Shown here: positions 1 through 8,081 of the stretch, in pieces
How the letters are laid out: every line of letters starts with the position of its first letter
Numbering within the stretch: the stretch's first letter is position 1
Source: Eubacterium sp. CAG:252
GTDB lineage: Bacteria > Bacillota > Clostridia > Lachnospirales > Lachnospiraceae
Assembly (NCBI GenBank): GCA_000436535.1
Contig: FR886340.1
Location: 7,298-66,212, forward strand
Length of the DNA: 58,915 nt
Direction: 5' to 3'
Notes under the pieces: model-generated
Told to the model about the DNA's origin: nothing
The model's database searches: none
What the model saw: only the letters and a program-made list of their open reading frames with translations
Program-made: the position numbers and the translations under genes

Positions 1-345
1 AAGGGAAAGAGGGGCGGACAGCTTGGAGTAGGACTTCTCGTAGGAGCTATGGATATAGCGACAGCTAATAATACAGTTGCCATCGTTATGGCTAATCCTA
101 TAGCAAAGGAAATGTCCGAAAACTACGGAATATCTAACAGAAAGACAGCTTCACTGCTGGATACATTTTCGTGTGTATTTCAGGGGATTATTCCATATGG
201 TGCGCAGATGCTTGTTGCGATATCCGCCGCAAATGAGCTTGGCTATGCAATATCGGCATTTCAGATTATACCAGTCCTATTCTATCCGCTTATGCTTCTT
301 ATAAGCTCTCTGATATGGATATTTGTGATACCAGCGGATAAGTAG
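1..345 (+). CDS. NhaC-family Na+/H+ antiporter, C-terminal part (cut by window edge)
   Basis: The reading frame is open from base 1 and gives about 114 residues ending in TAG, so the gene starts outside the window. The sequence has the NhaC-type C-terminal pattern: a small-residue segment, then TANNTVAIVMANPIAKEMS, a TFSCVFQGIIPYGAQ segment and a final hydrophobic helix ending in IPADK. The family exchanges Na+ for H+ across the cytoplasmic membrane. At least three membrane segments are visible. The first internal Met lies at 49, but the in-frame upstream codons are equally family-like, so it is not taken as the start. A related amino-acid or organic-acid antiporter of the same ion-transporter superfamily is possible. 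Confidence 0.75.
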   Translation, partial: KGKRGGQLGVGLLVGAMDIATANNTVAIVMANPIAKEMSENYGISNRKTASLLDTFSCVFQGIIPYGAQMLVAISAANELGYAISAFQIIPVLFYPLMLLISSLIWIFVIPADK

Positions 346-427
346 AAGCGTGATAGCCTTTTTACTAAGACTGATGTAAATAATATATAAAAAATATATA
401 TAAAAATATCAGGAGGCATATGGACAG

Positions 428-796
428 ATGTCAGATATAACAAATAGTGAGAGTAGTCAATTCAGCGAAAAAGCGTATGTAAACAAGAAGCTGCTGCTGT
501 GTTATCAGATTATTTCAGCAGTACTTTTTATAGCATACATTATGGAACTTGTAAAAGGAAACAGAACAGCTATGTATGTAGCAGTATTTTCAGCAATACT
601 GATAATACCAGTTGTGCTTGCAACACTTGTTTATAAGAAAAATCCCGAGGCAAAGAGTGAGGAGCTTCTTGCTAATACTGAGAATACGTAGCAGTTAAGC
701 AGCCAGACAATAGACGGAACAAAGAAGATTAACAGCCTGTTAGACGGTGCTATGGACGAGATGGCAAAGCTTCAGGGCATTATAGACAACAAGTAG
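428..796 (+). pseudogene. remnant of a methyl-accepting chemotaxis protein
   Basis: An 87-codon frame (428-691) starts 11 bases after an AGGAGG site at 411-416. It encodes a polar N-terminus and two membrane helices (about residues 21-42 and 48-68), resembling the first part of multi-helix chemoreceptors of this family. After the TAG at 689-691 the same frame stays open for 34 more codons to a second TAG at 794-796. That stretch (QTIDGTKKINSLLDGAMDEM and on to IIDNK) looks like the last amphipathic helix of a chemoreceptor tail. The simplest reading is a chemoreceptor that lost about 400 internal codons and gained a stop. The assignment is by eye. A genuine 87-aa two-helix protein is the alternative. 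Confidence 0.5.
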
Positions 797-827
797 AATA
801 TAAAAGAGTGATAAAGCAGGAAAAGAT

Positions 828-1409
828 ATGAGTGATAATAGTATGAAAGATATTAAAACAACAGAAGTTAATGAACAGAATAATAATACAGGTGATAACA
901 AAAAAAGAAAGAATATCATACTTATAGGTATGCCGGGAAGTGGAAAGAGTACATTAGGCGTAGTTCTTGCAAAGAAGCTTGGTTATTCTTTCATAGATTC
1001 TGACATAGTTATTCAGGATACTTATGGAAAGACACTTGAAGAGCTTATAGATGAACATGGGGATGCAGGTTTCATAAAAATAGAGAATGATGTAAACTGT
1101 GGTATATCGCCAGAGCACACTATTATAGCAACAGGTGGAAGTGCCGTGTATGGTGAGGGGGCAATGGAGCATTTTAAGGAAATAGGAACTGTTATATATC
1201 TTAAGGTGTCTGAAAAGGAGCTTGAGTCAAGACTTGGAAGCCTTAAAGAGCGTGGAGTTGTATCAAATGGTAAAACAACTATCGAGGAAATATTTGAGGA
1301 CAGGAAAAGACTGTATGAAAAGTATGCTGACATTATTATTACACAGGAGGGCATGGATATAAGAACGATAGTTGAAGATATGTATTCAAGGATTAAATTT
1401 ATGAGTTGA
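828..1409 (+). CDS. aroK: shikimate kinase
   Basis: Shikimate kinase phosphorylates shikimate at the 3-hydroxyl with ATP, the fifth step of the chorismate pathway, in the cytoplasm. The 193-aa product carries the Walker A motif GMPGSGKST at about residues 34-42, the shikimate-binding DSD (about 57-59) and the GG of ATGGSAVY near residue 104. It has a polar, Asn-rich N-terminal extension of about 27 residues ahead of the kinase fold, longer than usual for the family (about 165-175 aa). Initiation at Met6 cannot be excluded, because the upstream site (AGGAAAAG) is only moderate. It stands alone between a chemoreceptor remnant and a chemoreceptor, with no other aro gene nearby. Confidence 0.88.
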   Translation: MSDNSMKDIKTTEVNEQNNNTGDNKKRKNIILIGMPGSGKSTLGVVLAKKLGYSFIDSDIVIQDTYGKTLEELIDEHGDAGFIKIENDVNCGISPEHTIIATGGSAVYGEGAMEHFKEIGTVIYLKVSEKELESRLGSLKERGVVSNGKTTIEEIFEDRKRLYEKYADIIITQEGMDIRTIVEDMYSRIKFMS

Positions 1410-1613
1410 GCTTATGAATAAATTTATTCAATTAAATATTGATTTATTATGGAAAAATCTCACTTTTTGTATTAATATATTTATAGTTTGTTTTCATTCA
1501 CATTATGATGTATTAATTACAAGGAGGGATACATTTTTTGTCCTATCCTAAGAGATAATACCTTATGTTTTATCTGGTGTCTATCAGGAGCCGTCAGGCA
1601 TAATAATTATTTA

Positions 1614-1655
1614 AGATAACATCTGATGAAGGAAGAATACCTTCTTTTGTTATCT
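1614..1655 (+). other. hairpin in the 320-base spacer before the chemoreceptor gene
   Basis: The spacer 1410-1729 has no gene. Within it AGATAACA (1614-1621) pairs with TGTTATCT (1648-1655), and an inner GAAGG/CCTTC stem caps it. No U-run follows, so it is not a standard terminator; it may be a leader structure. An AAGGAGGG string near 1521 is not followed by a useful reading frame. The ribosome site of the next gene is AGGAGG at about 1711. Confidence 0.4.
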
Positions 1656-1729
1656 GCTATAGAAACTTATTAACAAAGTAGTCTTAATTGACTACATCAT
1701 TATTATACTAGGAGGAAGATTTTTTTAAA

Positions 1730-3229
1730 ATGGAAGAGATTAAGGCTGGGAATAAGTACAAGTACACAGAGGAAACGGAAAGATTTAAAAAAATGAACAG
1801 ATTTTATATAGCAGCGACATCTGTTTTGGGATGTATATTTATATTCTATCTGTGGTTAAAACTGTCCTGTAATGCTATATCACATGTAACTGTATATGGT
1901 AATACAGCTCTTATTGCTGTATTTGCAATAGTCAATACTATCGTGTATTTAAAGAATAAGGAAACAAGAAAGTTAAAGGCTATGGCTACATGGGAGATAT
2001 GTATAGAATATCTGCTTATTGGTGTTCAGACTAGTGCAACCTTTATAAGCTATGCAATTATAATGATATTTATATTACAGATTCCTTATTATGAGAAGAA
2101 GTCTTTGAATAGAACTGCAATAGCCACATTGATTCTATATATTATAGTTATGAGTGTACAGGCATCAAAGGGAATATATGTCAATGATGTTAATGCAGTA
2201 TGTGGAACCTTTATTGTTATTCTTACAGGTATTGTAATACTTCAGGTAGGGAAGCTCTGCATATTGTTTAATGAAGATGCAATTGGCTCAGCAAGAGAAG
2301 AACACGATAAGGTAAAGATGGTTCTTGATGATATGCTTGAGATATCGCAGACTGTTAATAAGGAAACTGATGAAAGCAGAAACATTATGGATCAGCTTGT
2401 AAGTACAACAGAGAATGTAACAAGCAATATGAAGGAAATTACTGCTGCTACGAATATGACTGCTACAAGCATAGAAGAACAGAATACTATGACAACATCT
2501 ATACAGCAGGCTATTGAGCACACAGGCGAAGTATCTAATGCGATGGTTGATATTGCAATGGATTCTAATGATAGTATTAAAAAGAATATAGAAATTATGA
2601 CAGAGCTTAAGACACAGTCTGCGCAGATAAAGGATACTAATAAGTCAGTTACTGACTCAATGTCAAAGCTTCAGCAGAAAACTAAAGAGGTTGAGAACAT
2701 AGCAGATATGATTCTTAATATATCAAGCCAGACCAATCTGCTGGCACTTAACGCTTCAATAGAGAGTGCAAGAGCAGGAGAGGCAGGAAGAGGCTTTGCA
2801 GTTGTGGCTGAGCAGATAAGACAGCTCGCAGAGCAGACAAAGGGCTTTACAGAGGATATAACAAAGATAATATATGAGCTTAATGCCAATGCAGATGATG
2901 TGGTGGAATCTGTCAGGATTTCTGTCAATGCGGCCGATACGCAGAGCGATAATATTAATTCAGCTTCACAGACGTTTGAACAGCTTAATAGTAATATGTC
3001 AGCATTAGTAGAGCATGTGGAGGAGGTTAATAAACAGATAACAGGACTGTCAGACTCTAATAATAAAATAGTTGAAAATATATCACAACTTTCAGCAGTA
3101 ACTCAGGAAGTAACAGTCAATGCTGAACAGGTACACAATATGAGTGAACAGAACCTTAAGTATGCTGAACAGGTTAAGCAGGCAGTTGAACATATAAGAG
3201 GAACATCGCAGAAGATGCATATCGGATAA
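1730..3229 (+). CDS. methyl-accepting chemotaxis protein
   Basis: A 499-aa chemoreceptor. The N-terminal ~190 residues hold about six membrane helices with very short loops and no extracellular sensor domain, so it probably senses through the membrane or from inside the cell. The rest is a cytoplasmic signalling coiled coil. The highly conserved hairpin tip that binds CheW and CheA is clear (SSQTNLLALNASIESARAGE followed by GRGFAVVAEQIRQLA, about residues 328-365). The coiled coil is flanked by Gln/Glu-rich helices that could carry methylation sites. No other che or flagellar gene is in the window. The smaller remnant at 428-796 seems to be a decayed relative. Confidence 0.93.
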   Translation: MEEIKAGNKYKYTEETERFKKMNRFYIAATSVLGCIFIFYLWLKLSCNAISHVTVYGNTALIAVFAIVNTIVYLKNKETRKLKAMATWEICIEYLLIGVQTSATFISYAIIMIFILQIPYYEKKSLNRTAIATLILYIIVMSVQASKGIYVNDVNAVCGTFIVILTGIVILQVGKLCILFNEDAIGSAREEHDKVKMVLDDMLEISQTVNKETDESRNIMDQLVSTTENVTSNMKEITAATNMTATSIEEQNTMTTSIQQAIEHTGEVSNAMVDIAMDSNDSIKKNIEIMTELKTQSAQIKDTNKSVTDSMSKLQQKTKEVENIADMILNISSQTNLLALNASIESARAGEAGRGFAVVAEQIRQLAEQTKGFTEDITKIIYELNANADDVVESVRISVNAADTQSDNINSASQTFEQLNSNMSALVEHVEEVNKQITGLSDSNNKIVENISQLSAVTQEVTVNAEQVHNMSEQNLKYAEQVKQAVEHIRGTSQKMHIG

Positions 3230-3390
3230 TAAATGTGACAGATAACTTTGGATGATAGAAAAATGTTAGAAATAGTACCCATTTTGTTTATAAAAACTTT
3301 AAAAAATTAATAAAATGGTTGTAAATTGCCAAAATTTGTTATAAAATTAACACAGCATATAATCAGTGAATTGATCGGAGGCGTGTTAAT

Positions 3391-4440
3391 ATGTTATTTC
3401 AACTTTACGGAGATGGCACTATCTATAAGCTTATAGGATGGGTGCTTGTATTCGCAGGTCTTGTTATATGTAACGAGCTAGCAAGACGTTCAAAGTTTGG
3501 TGGATTATTATTCTTTATATTTATTCCTATCGCTTTGACTATTTACTTCGTGGCTATCCAGATAGGTGCTGCGAATGGTGCCGCATGGGCACTTAACAAC
3601 CAGACATATAAGTATATGAACGGCTGGTTCCATTATGCTAAGCTTTATGCTGCTACAGCAGGCTGTATCGGCTTTATGATGCTTAAGTATAAGTGGAGTA
3701 TAGGTAAGACAGAATGGTTTAAGGTATTCCCATTCTTAATCGTTGCAATCAATATTCTTATTGCTGTATGCAGCGACTTTGAATCTGCTATCAGAGGTGG
3801 AATGAATGGCGGCTGGTGGTTCTCTAACGAGGGCGTATGGCTTTATGGCGGCTGGTGGAACTGGCTTAATGGTATAGCCGGTATCATCAACATTTTCTGT
3901 ATGACAGGCTGGTGGGGTATCTATTCTTCTAAGAAGAAGGATGATATGTTATGGCCAGATATGACTATATGGTTTATCGTTGCATATGATATATGGAACT
4001 TTACATATACATATAACAACCTTCCTACTCATACATGGTATTGTGGTGTTGCATTACTTCTTGCACCTACATTTGCCAATGCATTATGGAACAAGGGTGG
4101 ATGGATTCAGAACCGTGCGAATACACTTGCAACATGGTGTATGTTTGCGCAGGTATTCCCACTTTTTCAGGTAGATGGTATATTTGCAACTCTTCCAGTA
4201 CTTTACAAGTATACAGGAGCAACAACTGGTATGGAGCTTTCACACTTCACATTAGAGCAGATGAACGCCGCTGGAGCTTATCCAGTTGCACAGGGTGTTA
4301 TGTCTATACTTGCAGTTGTAGCTAATGTTATCTGTATTGCAGTTATTATTAAGAGAGCTATTGAACAGAAGAAGAATCCTTATAAGAATGAGATATTTGC
4401 AGGTACTAAGGACTTTGAAGAGGCTATGGATAGAGCATAA
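3391..4440 (+). CDS. Trp-rich multi-pass membrane protein, DUF5692 family
   Basis: A 349-aa integral membrane protein with about nine hydrophobic helices, starting at ATG after a GGAGG site at about 3379. It is exceptionally rich in Trp, Tyr and Asn, with repeated motifs such as GGWWFS, YGGWWNWLNG, TGWWGIY and YDIWNFTYTYNN. These clusters probably line membrane interfaces or a pocket. It resembles the DUF5692 family of gut Clostridia, for which I know no established function. It is monocistronic: a preceding spacer of 160 bases holds a possible -10 element (TATAAA near 3341), and a terminator-like hairpin follows at 4558-4626. Transport or energy-transducing roles are open guesses. Confidence 0.7.
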   Translation: MLFQLYGDGTIYKLIGWVLVFAGLVICNELARRSKFGGLLFFIFIPIALTIYFVAIQIGAANGAAWALNNQTYKYMNGWFHYAKLYAATAGCIGFMMLKYKWSIGKTEWFKVFPFLIVAINILIAVCSDFESAIRGGMNGGWWFSNEGVWLYGGWWNWLNGIAGIINIFCMTGWWGIYSSKKKDDMLWPDMTIWFIVAYDIWNFTYTYNNLPTHTWYCGVALLLAPTFANALWNKGGWIQNRANTLATWCMFAQVFPLFQVDGIFATLPVLYKYTGATTGMELSHFTLEQMNAAGAYPVAQGVMSILAVVANVICIAVIIKRAIEQKKNPYKNEIFAGTKDFEEAMDRA

Positions 4441-4557
4441 CCGTTATTATATGATTAACTTATGATGAATTGATTATAATCGTTAGAAGTTAAGTTTTGA
4501 GAGTTTAAAAAAGTAAGAAAACAATTATAACCAATAAAACACAGATTATATGAAATT

Positions 4558-4632
4558 AAAGAAGCTGTCGGCTGTTGATGTTCTGTAATTATATACAGAA
4601 TAGTAAAATAGTTCGACAGCTTCTTTATTTAT
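4558..4632 (+). terminator. probable intrinsic terminator after the DUF5692 gene
   Basis: A perfect 13-bp stem, AAAGAAGCTGTCG (4558-4570) with CGACAGCTTCTTT (4614-4626), encloses a second small hairpin TTCTGTA/TACAGAA and is followed by a short T-rich stretch. Confidence 0.7.
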
Positions 4633-4651
4633 ATGGTATACTATATAAAAT

Positions 4652-4725
4652 GGTGTCAGGTTTAAAAGGTCAAAAACTTGCTTGTGCCTGTACAATAAGG
4701 TTGTTGAACTTATAACACTGACATC
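4652..4725 (+). promoter_or_regulatory. leader hairpin, recurrent element (copy A)
   Basis: A long imperfect stem (left arm 4652-4676, right arm 4700-4725) closes a loop containing TTGTGCCTGTACAATAAG. It ends 30 bases before the DUF308 start. The core from GGTCAAAAA onward aligns with copies before the HPr-like gene (36577-36626) and before RNase H (6724-6758). Function unknown. Confidence 0.5.
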
Positions 4726-4755
4726 ATAAAATAATGGTTAAGGAGAAGTGGTTGT

Positions 4756-5313
4756 ATGATTAAGAAGATTAAAGGAATTAAGATCGAACTTATTATTATT
4801 TCCGTTGTTTTGTTTGCACTGGGTCTTTTTCTTGTGATTTTTCCAGAGATTTCGCAACTTGTCATATGTAGAGTTGTTGGTATTGCATTGTGTGTATGGG
4901 GAGTGTTAAGACTTATAACTTACTTTAGAATGGCAAAGGAAGAGGTTTTTGGCTCATTTGGACTTGTGCAGGGGATATCTTTATTGGCATTCGGTATATT
5001 CTTTGTTATGAAGCCGGAAGTTATTGCTATGTTCTTTGGAACAGTGCTTGCGATTGTTATTATTATTGACGGAATATTAAAGTTACAGTATGGAATTGAA
5101 TTCTACCGTATGGAAGCTAAGAAATGGTGGATAGAAGCTATTGCGGCAGCACTTATGGTTGTTATGGGTATAATTGCACTTCTTAATCCATTCGGTTCAT
5201 CAGTGGCGCTTATGATATTTATAGGTGTTGTACTTATGATAGAGGGTGCATCTGACTTAATATCTATTATAAGAATATCAGGAATTATTAAGCGCCTAAA
5301 GGATTCTTTATAA
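4756..5313 (+). CDS. DUF308 (HdeD-like) membrane protein
   Basis: A 185-aa protein with six predicted membrane helices in three hairpin pairs, the usual layout of the DUF308/HdeD family: residues about 9-29, 32-54, 67-85, 89-108, 126-145 and 150-170. The repeating pattern of a helix followed by a short basic loop and GxxL/GxxF motifs matches the family (FALGLFLVIFPE and later MGIIALLNPFGSS). HdeD is linked to acid resistance in enterobacteria, but the Firmicute members have no proven role. The ATG follows GGAGAAG, and the leader carries the recurrent hairpin described separately. Confidence 0.78.
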   Translation: MIKKIKGIKIELIIISVVLFALGLFLVIFPEISQLVICRVVGIALCVWGVLRLITYFRMAKEEVFGSFGLVQGISLLAFGIFFVMKPEVIAMFFGTVLAIVIIIDGILKLQYGIEFYRMEAKKWWIEAIAAALMVVMGIIALLNPFGSSVALMIFIGVVLMIEGASDLISIIRISGIIKRLKDSL

Positions 5314-5316
5314 AAA

Positions 5317-5387
5317 TATCAGCATGTATAATAAGGCGGAGTAATTCGCTGATATATTGTCAGAAACAGGAGATATCTGCTTCTGAC
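5317..5387 (+). promoter_or_regulatory. two tandem hairpins in the homoserine dehydrogenase leader
   Basis: Hairpin 1 pairs TATCAGC (5317-5323) with GCTGATA (5348-5354); hairpin 2 pairs GTCAGAA (5359-5365) with TTCTGAC (5381-5387). They fill the 100-base gap between the DUF308 stop and the hom ribosome site. There is no U-run and no T-box motif, so the mechanism is unclear; hairpin 1 may be a weak terminator for the upstream gene. Confidence 0.4.
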
Positions 5388-5415
5388 ATCATTAATCAAA
5401 GGGAGAGTTAACAAT

Positions 5416-6699
5416 ATGTCAGAAAAGGTAATCTACGCTGCAATACTTGGAGCAGGAACGGTAGGAATGGGAACTTATAAGTTGTGTGAGGCTATGAGTG
5501 ATGAGATAAAGCATAAGACAGGAGCAAGACTTGTCATAAAGAAAGTTCTTGTAAGAAATATGGCAAAGAAAAGAGAAGGTATTCCTAAAGAGCTTCTCAC
5601 AGATGACTGGGCAGAGATAATAACAGATACGCAGATAAGCATTATAGTAGAGCTTATGGGTGGTATTCATCCTGCAAAGGATTATGTGCTTGATGCACTC
5701 AAGGCAGGAAAGCAGGTTGTTACAGCTAATAAAGACCTTATAGCAGAGTATGGTGAAGAAGTTGGCAATGCAGCCAATGCGGCAGGTGCTGACCTTCAGT
5801 TTGAGGCTGCGGTTGCAGGTGCTATTCCTATTATAAGACCATTAAAGCAGAGCATGACAGGAAACCATATCACTGAGATTATGGGTATTGTCAATGGTAC
5901 TACTAACTATATCCTTACAAAGATGACAGAGAGCGGCATGGACTATGCAGAGGCACTTGCAAAGGCTACAGAGCTTGGATATGCAGAAGCTGACCCTACA
6001 GCTGACGTGGAAGGTTATGATGCCGGAAGAAAGATAGCTATTATGGCATCAATAGCATTTAACTCAAGAGTAACATTTGCAGATGTATATACAGAAGGTA
6101 TCACTAAGATATCAGCAGATGATATAAAGTATGCAAAAGAATTCGGATATGTCATTAAGCTTCTCGGGGTTGCAAAGAACACAGATGATGGAATAGAGGT
6201 AAAGGTGCATCCTATGCTTATTCCTTCTAATCATCCGCTTGCAACTGTCAATGATGCTTTCAATGCAGTATTTGTCCACGGTCTTGCCATGGATGATGCT
6301 ATGTTTATGGGACGAGGTGCAGGACAGATGCCAACAGCAAGTGCTGTAGTAGGTGATATTATAGATGTGTGCAGAAATATAGTACATGATGCATGTGGAA
6401 AGATAGGCTGCTGCTGTTATAAGCATATCAATGTCAAGAATATAGAAGACACAAGCAGCAAGTTCTTCTTAAGACTTGAAGTTGCTGACAAGTCCGGTGT
6501 TCTTGCCAATATAGCAAGTGTACTTGGAAACAGCGGTGTAAGTATAGCTCAGGTTGTTCAGAAGAGCAGCAAGGATGGTGTTGCTGAACTTGTTATCATT
6601 ACAGATGAAGTCAAGGAGAAGCACTTTAATGATGCTATGGCAGTGTTTAAGGGATTATCAGCGGTTAAGAATATTGCCGGTGTTATAAGAGTATATTAG
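5416..6699 (+). CDS. hom: homoserine dehydrogenase
   Basis: Homoserine dehydrogenase reduces aspartate semialdehyde to homoserine with NAD(P)H, the branch point to threonine and methionine. The 427-aa product has the N-terminal Rossmann motif GAGTVGMGTYK (about 12-22), the catalytic-domain signature with EAAVAGAIPIIRPL and IMGIVNGTTNYIL (about 135-165), Lys/Asp-containing ADPTADVEGYDAGRK near 192-206, and a C-terminal ACT domain (about 352-427, FFLRLEVADKSGVLANIASV). The ACT domain suggests feedback control, usually by threonine. ATG follows AAAGGGAGAG. No thrB or thrC lies nearby. Confidence 0.95.
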   Translation: MSEKVIYAAILGAGTVGMGTYKLCEAMSDEIKHKTGARLVIKKVLVRNMAKKREGIPKELLTDDWAEIITDTQISIIVELMGGIHPAKDYVLDALKAGKQVVTANKDLIAEYGEEVGNAANAAGADLQFEAAVAGAIPIIRPLKQSMTGNHITEIMGIVNGTTNYILTKMTESGMDYAEALAKATELGYAEADPTADVEGYDAGRKIAIMASIAFNSRVTFADVYTEGITKISADDIKYAKEFGYVIKLLGVAKNTDDGIEVKVHPMLIPSNHPLATVNDAFNAVFVHGLAMDDAMFMGRGAGQMPTASAVVGDIIDVCRNIVHDACGKIGCCCYKHINVKNIEDTSSKFFLRLEVADKSGVLANIASVLGNSGVSIAQVVQKSSKDGVAELVIITDEVKEKHFNDAMAVFKGLSAVKNIAGVIRVY

Positions 6700-6723
6700 G
6701 ATATTTCAATGTTAGAGGTATGC

Positions 6724-6758
6724 GGTCAAAAAGTTGTGGTAAGACTTGTTGACATTGG
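6724..6758 (+). promoter_or_regulatory. leader hairpin, recurrent element (short copy C)
   Basis: GGTCAAAAAGTTG followed by TAAGACTTGTTGAC matches the two arms of the element before the HPr-like gene, with most of the apical loop missing. It lies 75 bases before the RNase H start. Confidence 0.35.
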
Positions 6759-6832
6759 TTATGAAAAAATATTTTACCGATAATATCGATATAAGAATAA
6801 AAAGGCTAAGATAATATATAAGGTGGTTAATA

Positions 6833-7420
6833 ATGGCAGCGAAATATTACGCAGTAAGAAAAGGGCGTAAGCCGGGAATATACAGAACGTGGGATGCATG
6901 TAAGAGTCATGTGTTTAAGTGTGAGGGAGCAGAATATAAGAGCTTTACAACAGAAGCAGAGGCACTTGCCTATATGGGTGCAGTCAATGATGTAGTTAAG
7001 GAAAGTGACAGCTATGCATATGTGGATGGTTCATTTAATGTGGCTACGGGTGTGTATGGCTTTGGTGGTTTCCTTATGCATAACGGTGAGAAGTATATTC
7101 TCAGCGGTTCAGGTGATGACAGTGAGATGGCTTCTATGAGAAATGTTGCCGGAGAGATACTCGGCAGTATGGCAGCCGTTAAGAAAGCCATAGAACTTGG
7201 AATAGAAAGTGTTGACGTGTACTTTGATTATATGGGAATAAGGGCATGGGCACTTGGCGAATGGAAGAGAAACAAGAAAGGCACTATAGCCTACTATGAC
7301 TATATGCAGTCAGTTAAGGATAAGATATCTGTAAATTTTGTTAAGGTTAAGGGACACTCTGGCGTTGAGGGCAACGAGGAGGCGGACAGGCTTGCAAAGC
7401 AGGCGGTTGGAATTCTTTAA
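6833..7420 (+). CDS. rnhA: ribonuclease H with N-terminal viroplasmin-like domain
   Basis: A 195-aa RNase HI-type enzyme that cuts the RNA strand of RNA-DNA hybrids, as in primer removal and R-loop clearance. Residues 1-50 (KYYAVRKGRKPGIYRTWDAC... FTTEAEALAYM) form the small hybrid-binding domain found in eukaryotic RNase H1 and viroplasmins. The catalytic domain follows from about residue 62: Asp in YVDGSFN, Glu in AGEILGSM, Asp in VYFDYMGI, the HSGVEGNEEAD loop with the conserved His and the last Asp. All four acidic catalytic positions appear present. ATG is preceded by AAGGTGG. The gene is single and ends before the structured RNA region. Confidence 0.9.
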   Translation: MAAKYYAVRKGRKPGIYRTWDACKSHVFKCEGAEYKSFTTEAEALAYMGAVNDVVKESDSYAYVDGSFNVATGVYGFGGFLMHNGEKYILSGSGDDSEMASMRNVAGEILGSMAAVKKAIELGIESVDVYFDYMGIRAWALGEWKRNKKGTIAYYDYMQSVKDKISVNFVKVKGHSGVEGNEEADRLAKQAVGIL

Positions 7421-7533
7421 TGTTACTGTCAGGAGATAATCTGGAAAATGTTACACATTTTCTTGATGCGGCGTGGTGTATCCGATATATAGAATTTTAA
7501 CATTAATATATTGCTTTAAAATTCAGATAATAA

Positions 7534-7563
7534 TTGACATATACTTTTGATATATGATATAAT
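7534..7563 (+). promoter_or_regulatory. sigma-A promoter of the structured RNA
   Basis: TTGACA at 7534-7539, an 18-base spacer, and TATAAT at 7558-7563. Predicted transcription start near 7570. An AT-rich inverted repeat (7492-7500 with 7516-7524) just upstream may end rnhA transcription. Confidence 0.8.
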
Positions 7564-7570
7564 TCATTCG

Positions 7571-7987
7571 TGTGAGTCAGTGATATATGATTTCATACAA
7601 ATATGACCACTTATATCTTTGCCTGTTAAGGGCATAAAGATTAAGTTAAGCCTAACGGACAGGCGGGTCGGTTGCCGGTGTGGTGAACCCACATTATTGT
7701 TATTGATTGGGCAGTAAGCCCTGTTTATAAGTTGATTACTTTATAATCTGTGCCAAGCACATCATCTTGTGAAACAGTCAATAAAGAGTGACGCATATTT
7801 GTATGTCATAGAATTATCATAATGTTCTATGGGTATATTAGCTGATTTTCTTACTAATAATTGGTATTAATTCTGATTATCTGTCTGTATTCTGTATATA
7901 GGTATCAGGCAGAAGAAAGGTCAGATTTAGATTATGACTAGACTATAAAGAGATGGTTGTGTATAATGCACAGCTATCTCTTTTTTT
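7571..7987 (+). ncRNA. structured non-coding RNA, candidate raiA-type
   Basis: This 415-base unit lies between a consensus promoter and a strong terminator and has no convincing reading frame. A perfect 12-bp helix, CATACAAATATG (7594-7605) with CATATTTGTATG (7793-7804), closes a 211-base domain. Inside are several local stems: GCCTGT/ACAGGC (7621-7626 with 7659-7664), a GGGT/ACCC arm around 7665-7690, GGGC/GCCC at about 7709-7721, and TTATAA arms. A CATAGAA/TTCTATG hairpin (from 7808) follows, then the terminator. It lacks the signatures of tmRNA, RNase P RNA, SRP RNA or 6S RNA that I know. Size and layout fit the raiA RNA class of Firmicutes, but that name is a guess from memory of the class. 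Confidence 0.6.
7949..7987 (+). terminator. intrinsic terminator of the structured RNA
   Basis: AGAGATGGTTGTG (7949-7961) pairs over 13 positions (G-U allowed) with CACAGCTATCTCT (7969-7981), loop TATAATG, followed by seven T. Confidence 0.9.
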
Positions 7988-8081
7988 ATGCAAACAGTAT
8001 TCAGGAATAAAGTACATTCTGGATAGGATATTATAAAAGGTATGATATGCACAGATTGTAAGACATACATAATCAGCGGCG

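Noticed and set aside
428..796. Amber codon read-through (recoding)
   Set aside because: No tRNA suppressor or pyrrolysine gene and no stimulatory structure seen; decay by deletion explains the pattern better.
5317..5387. T-box or lysine/threonine riboswitch before hom
   Set aside because: No T-box motif, no terminator/antiterminator pair and no riboswitch core visible.
7571..7987. tmRNA, RNase P RNA, SRP RNA or 6S RNA
   Set aside because: None of the conserved core strings of these RNAs that I know could be found in the interval.
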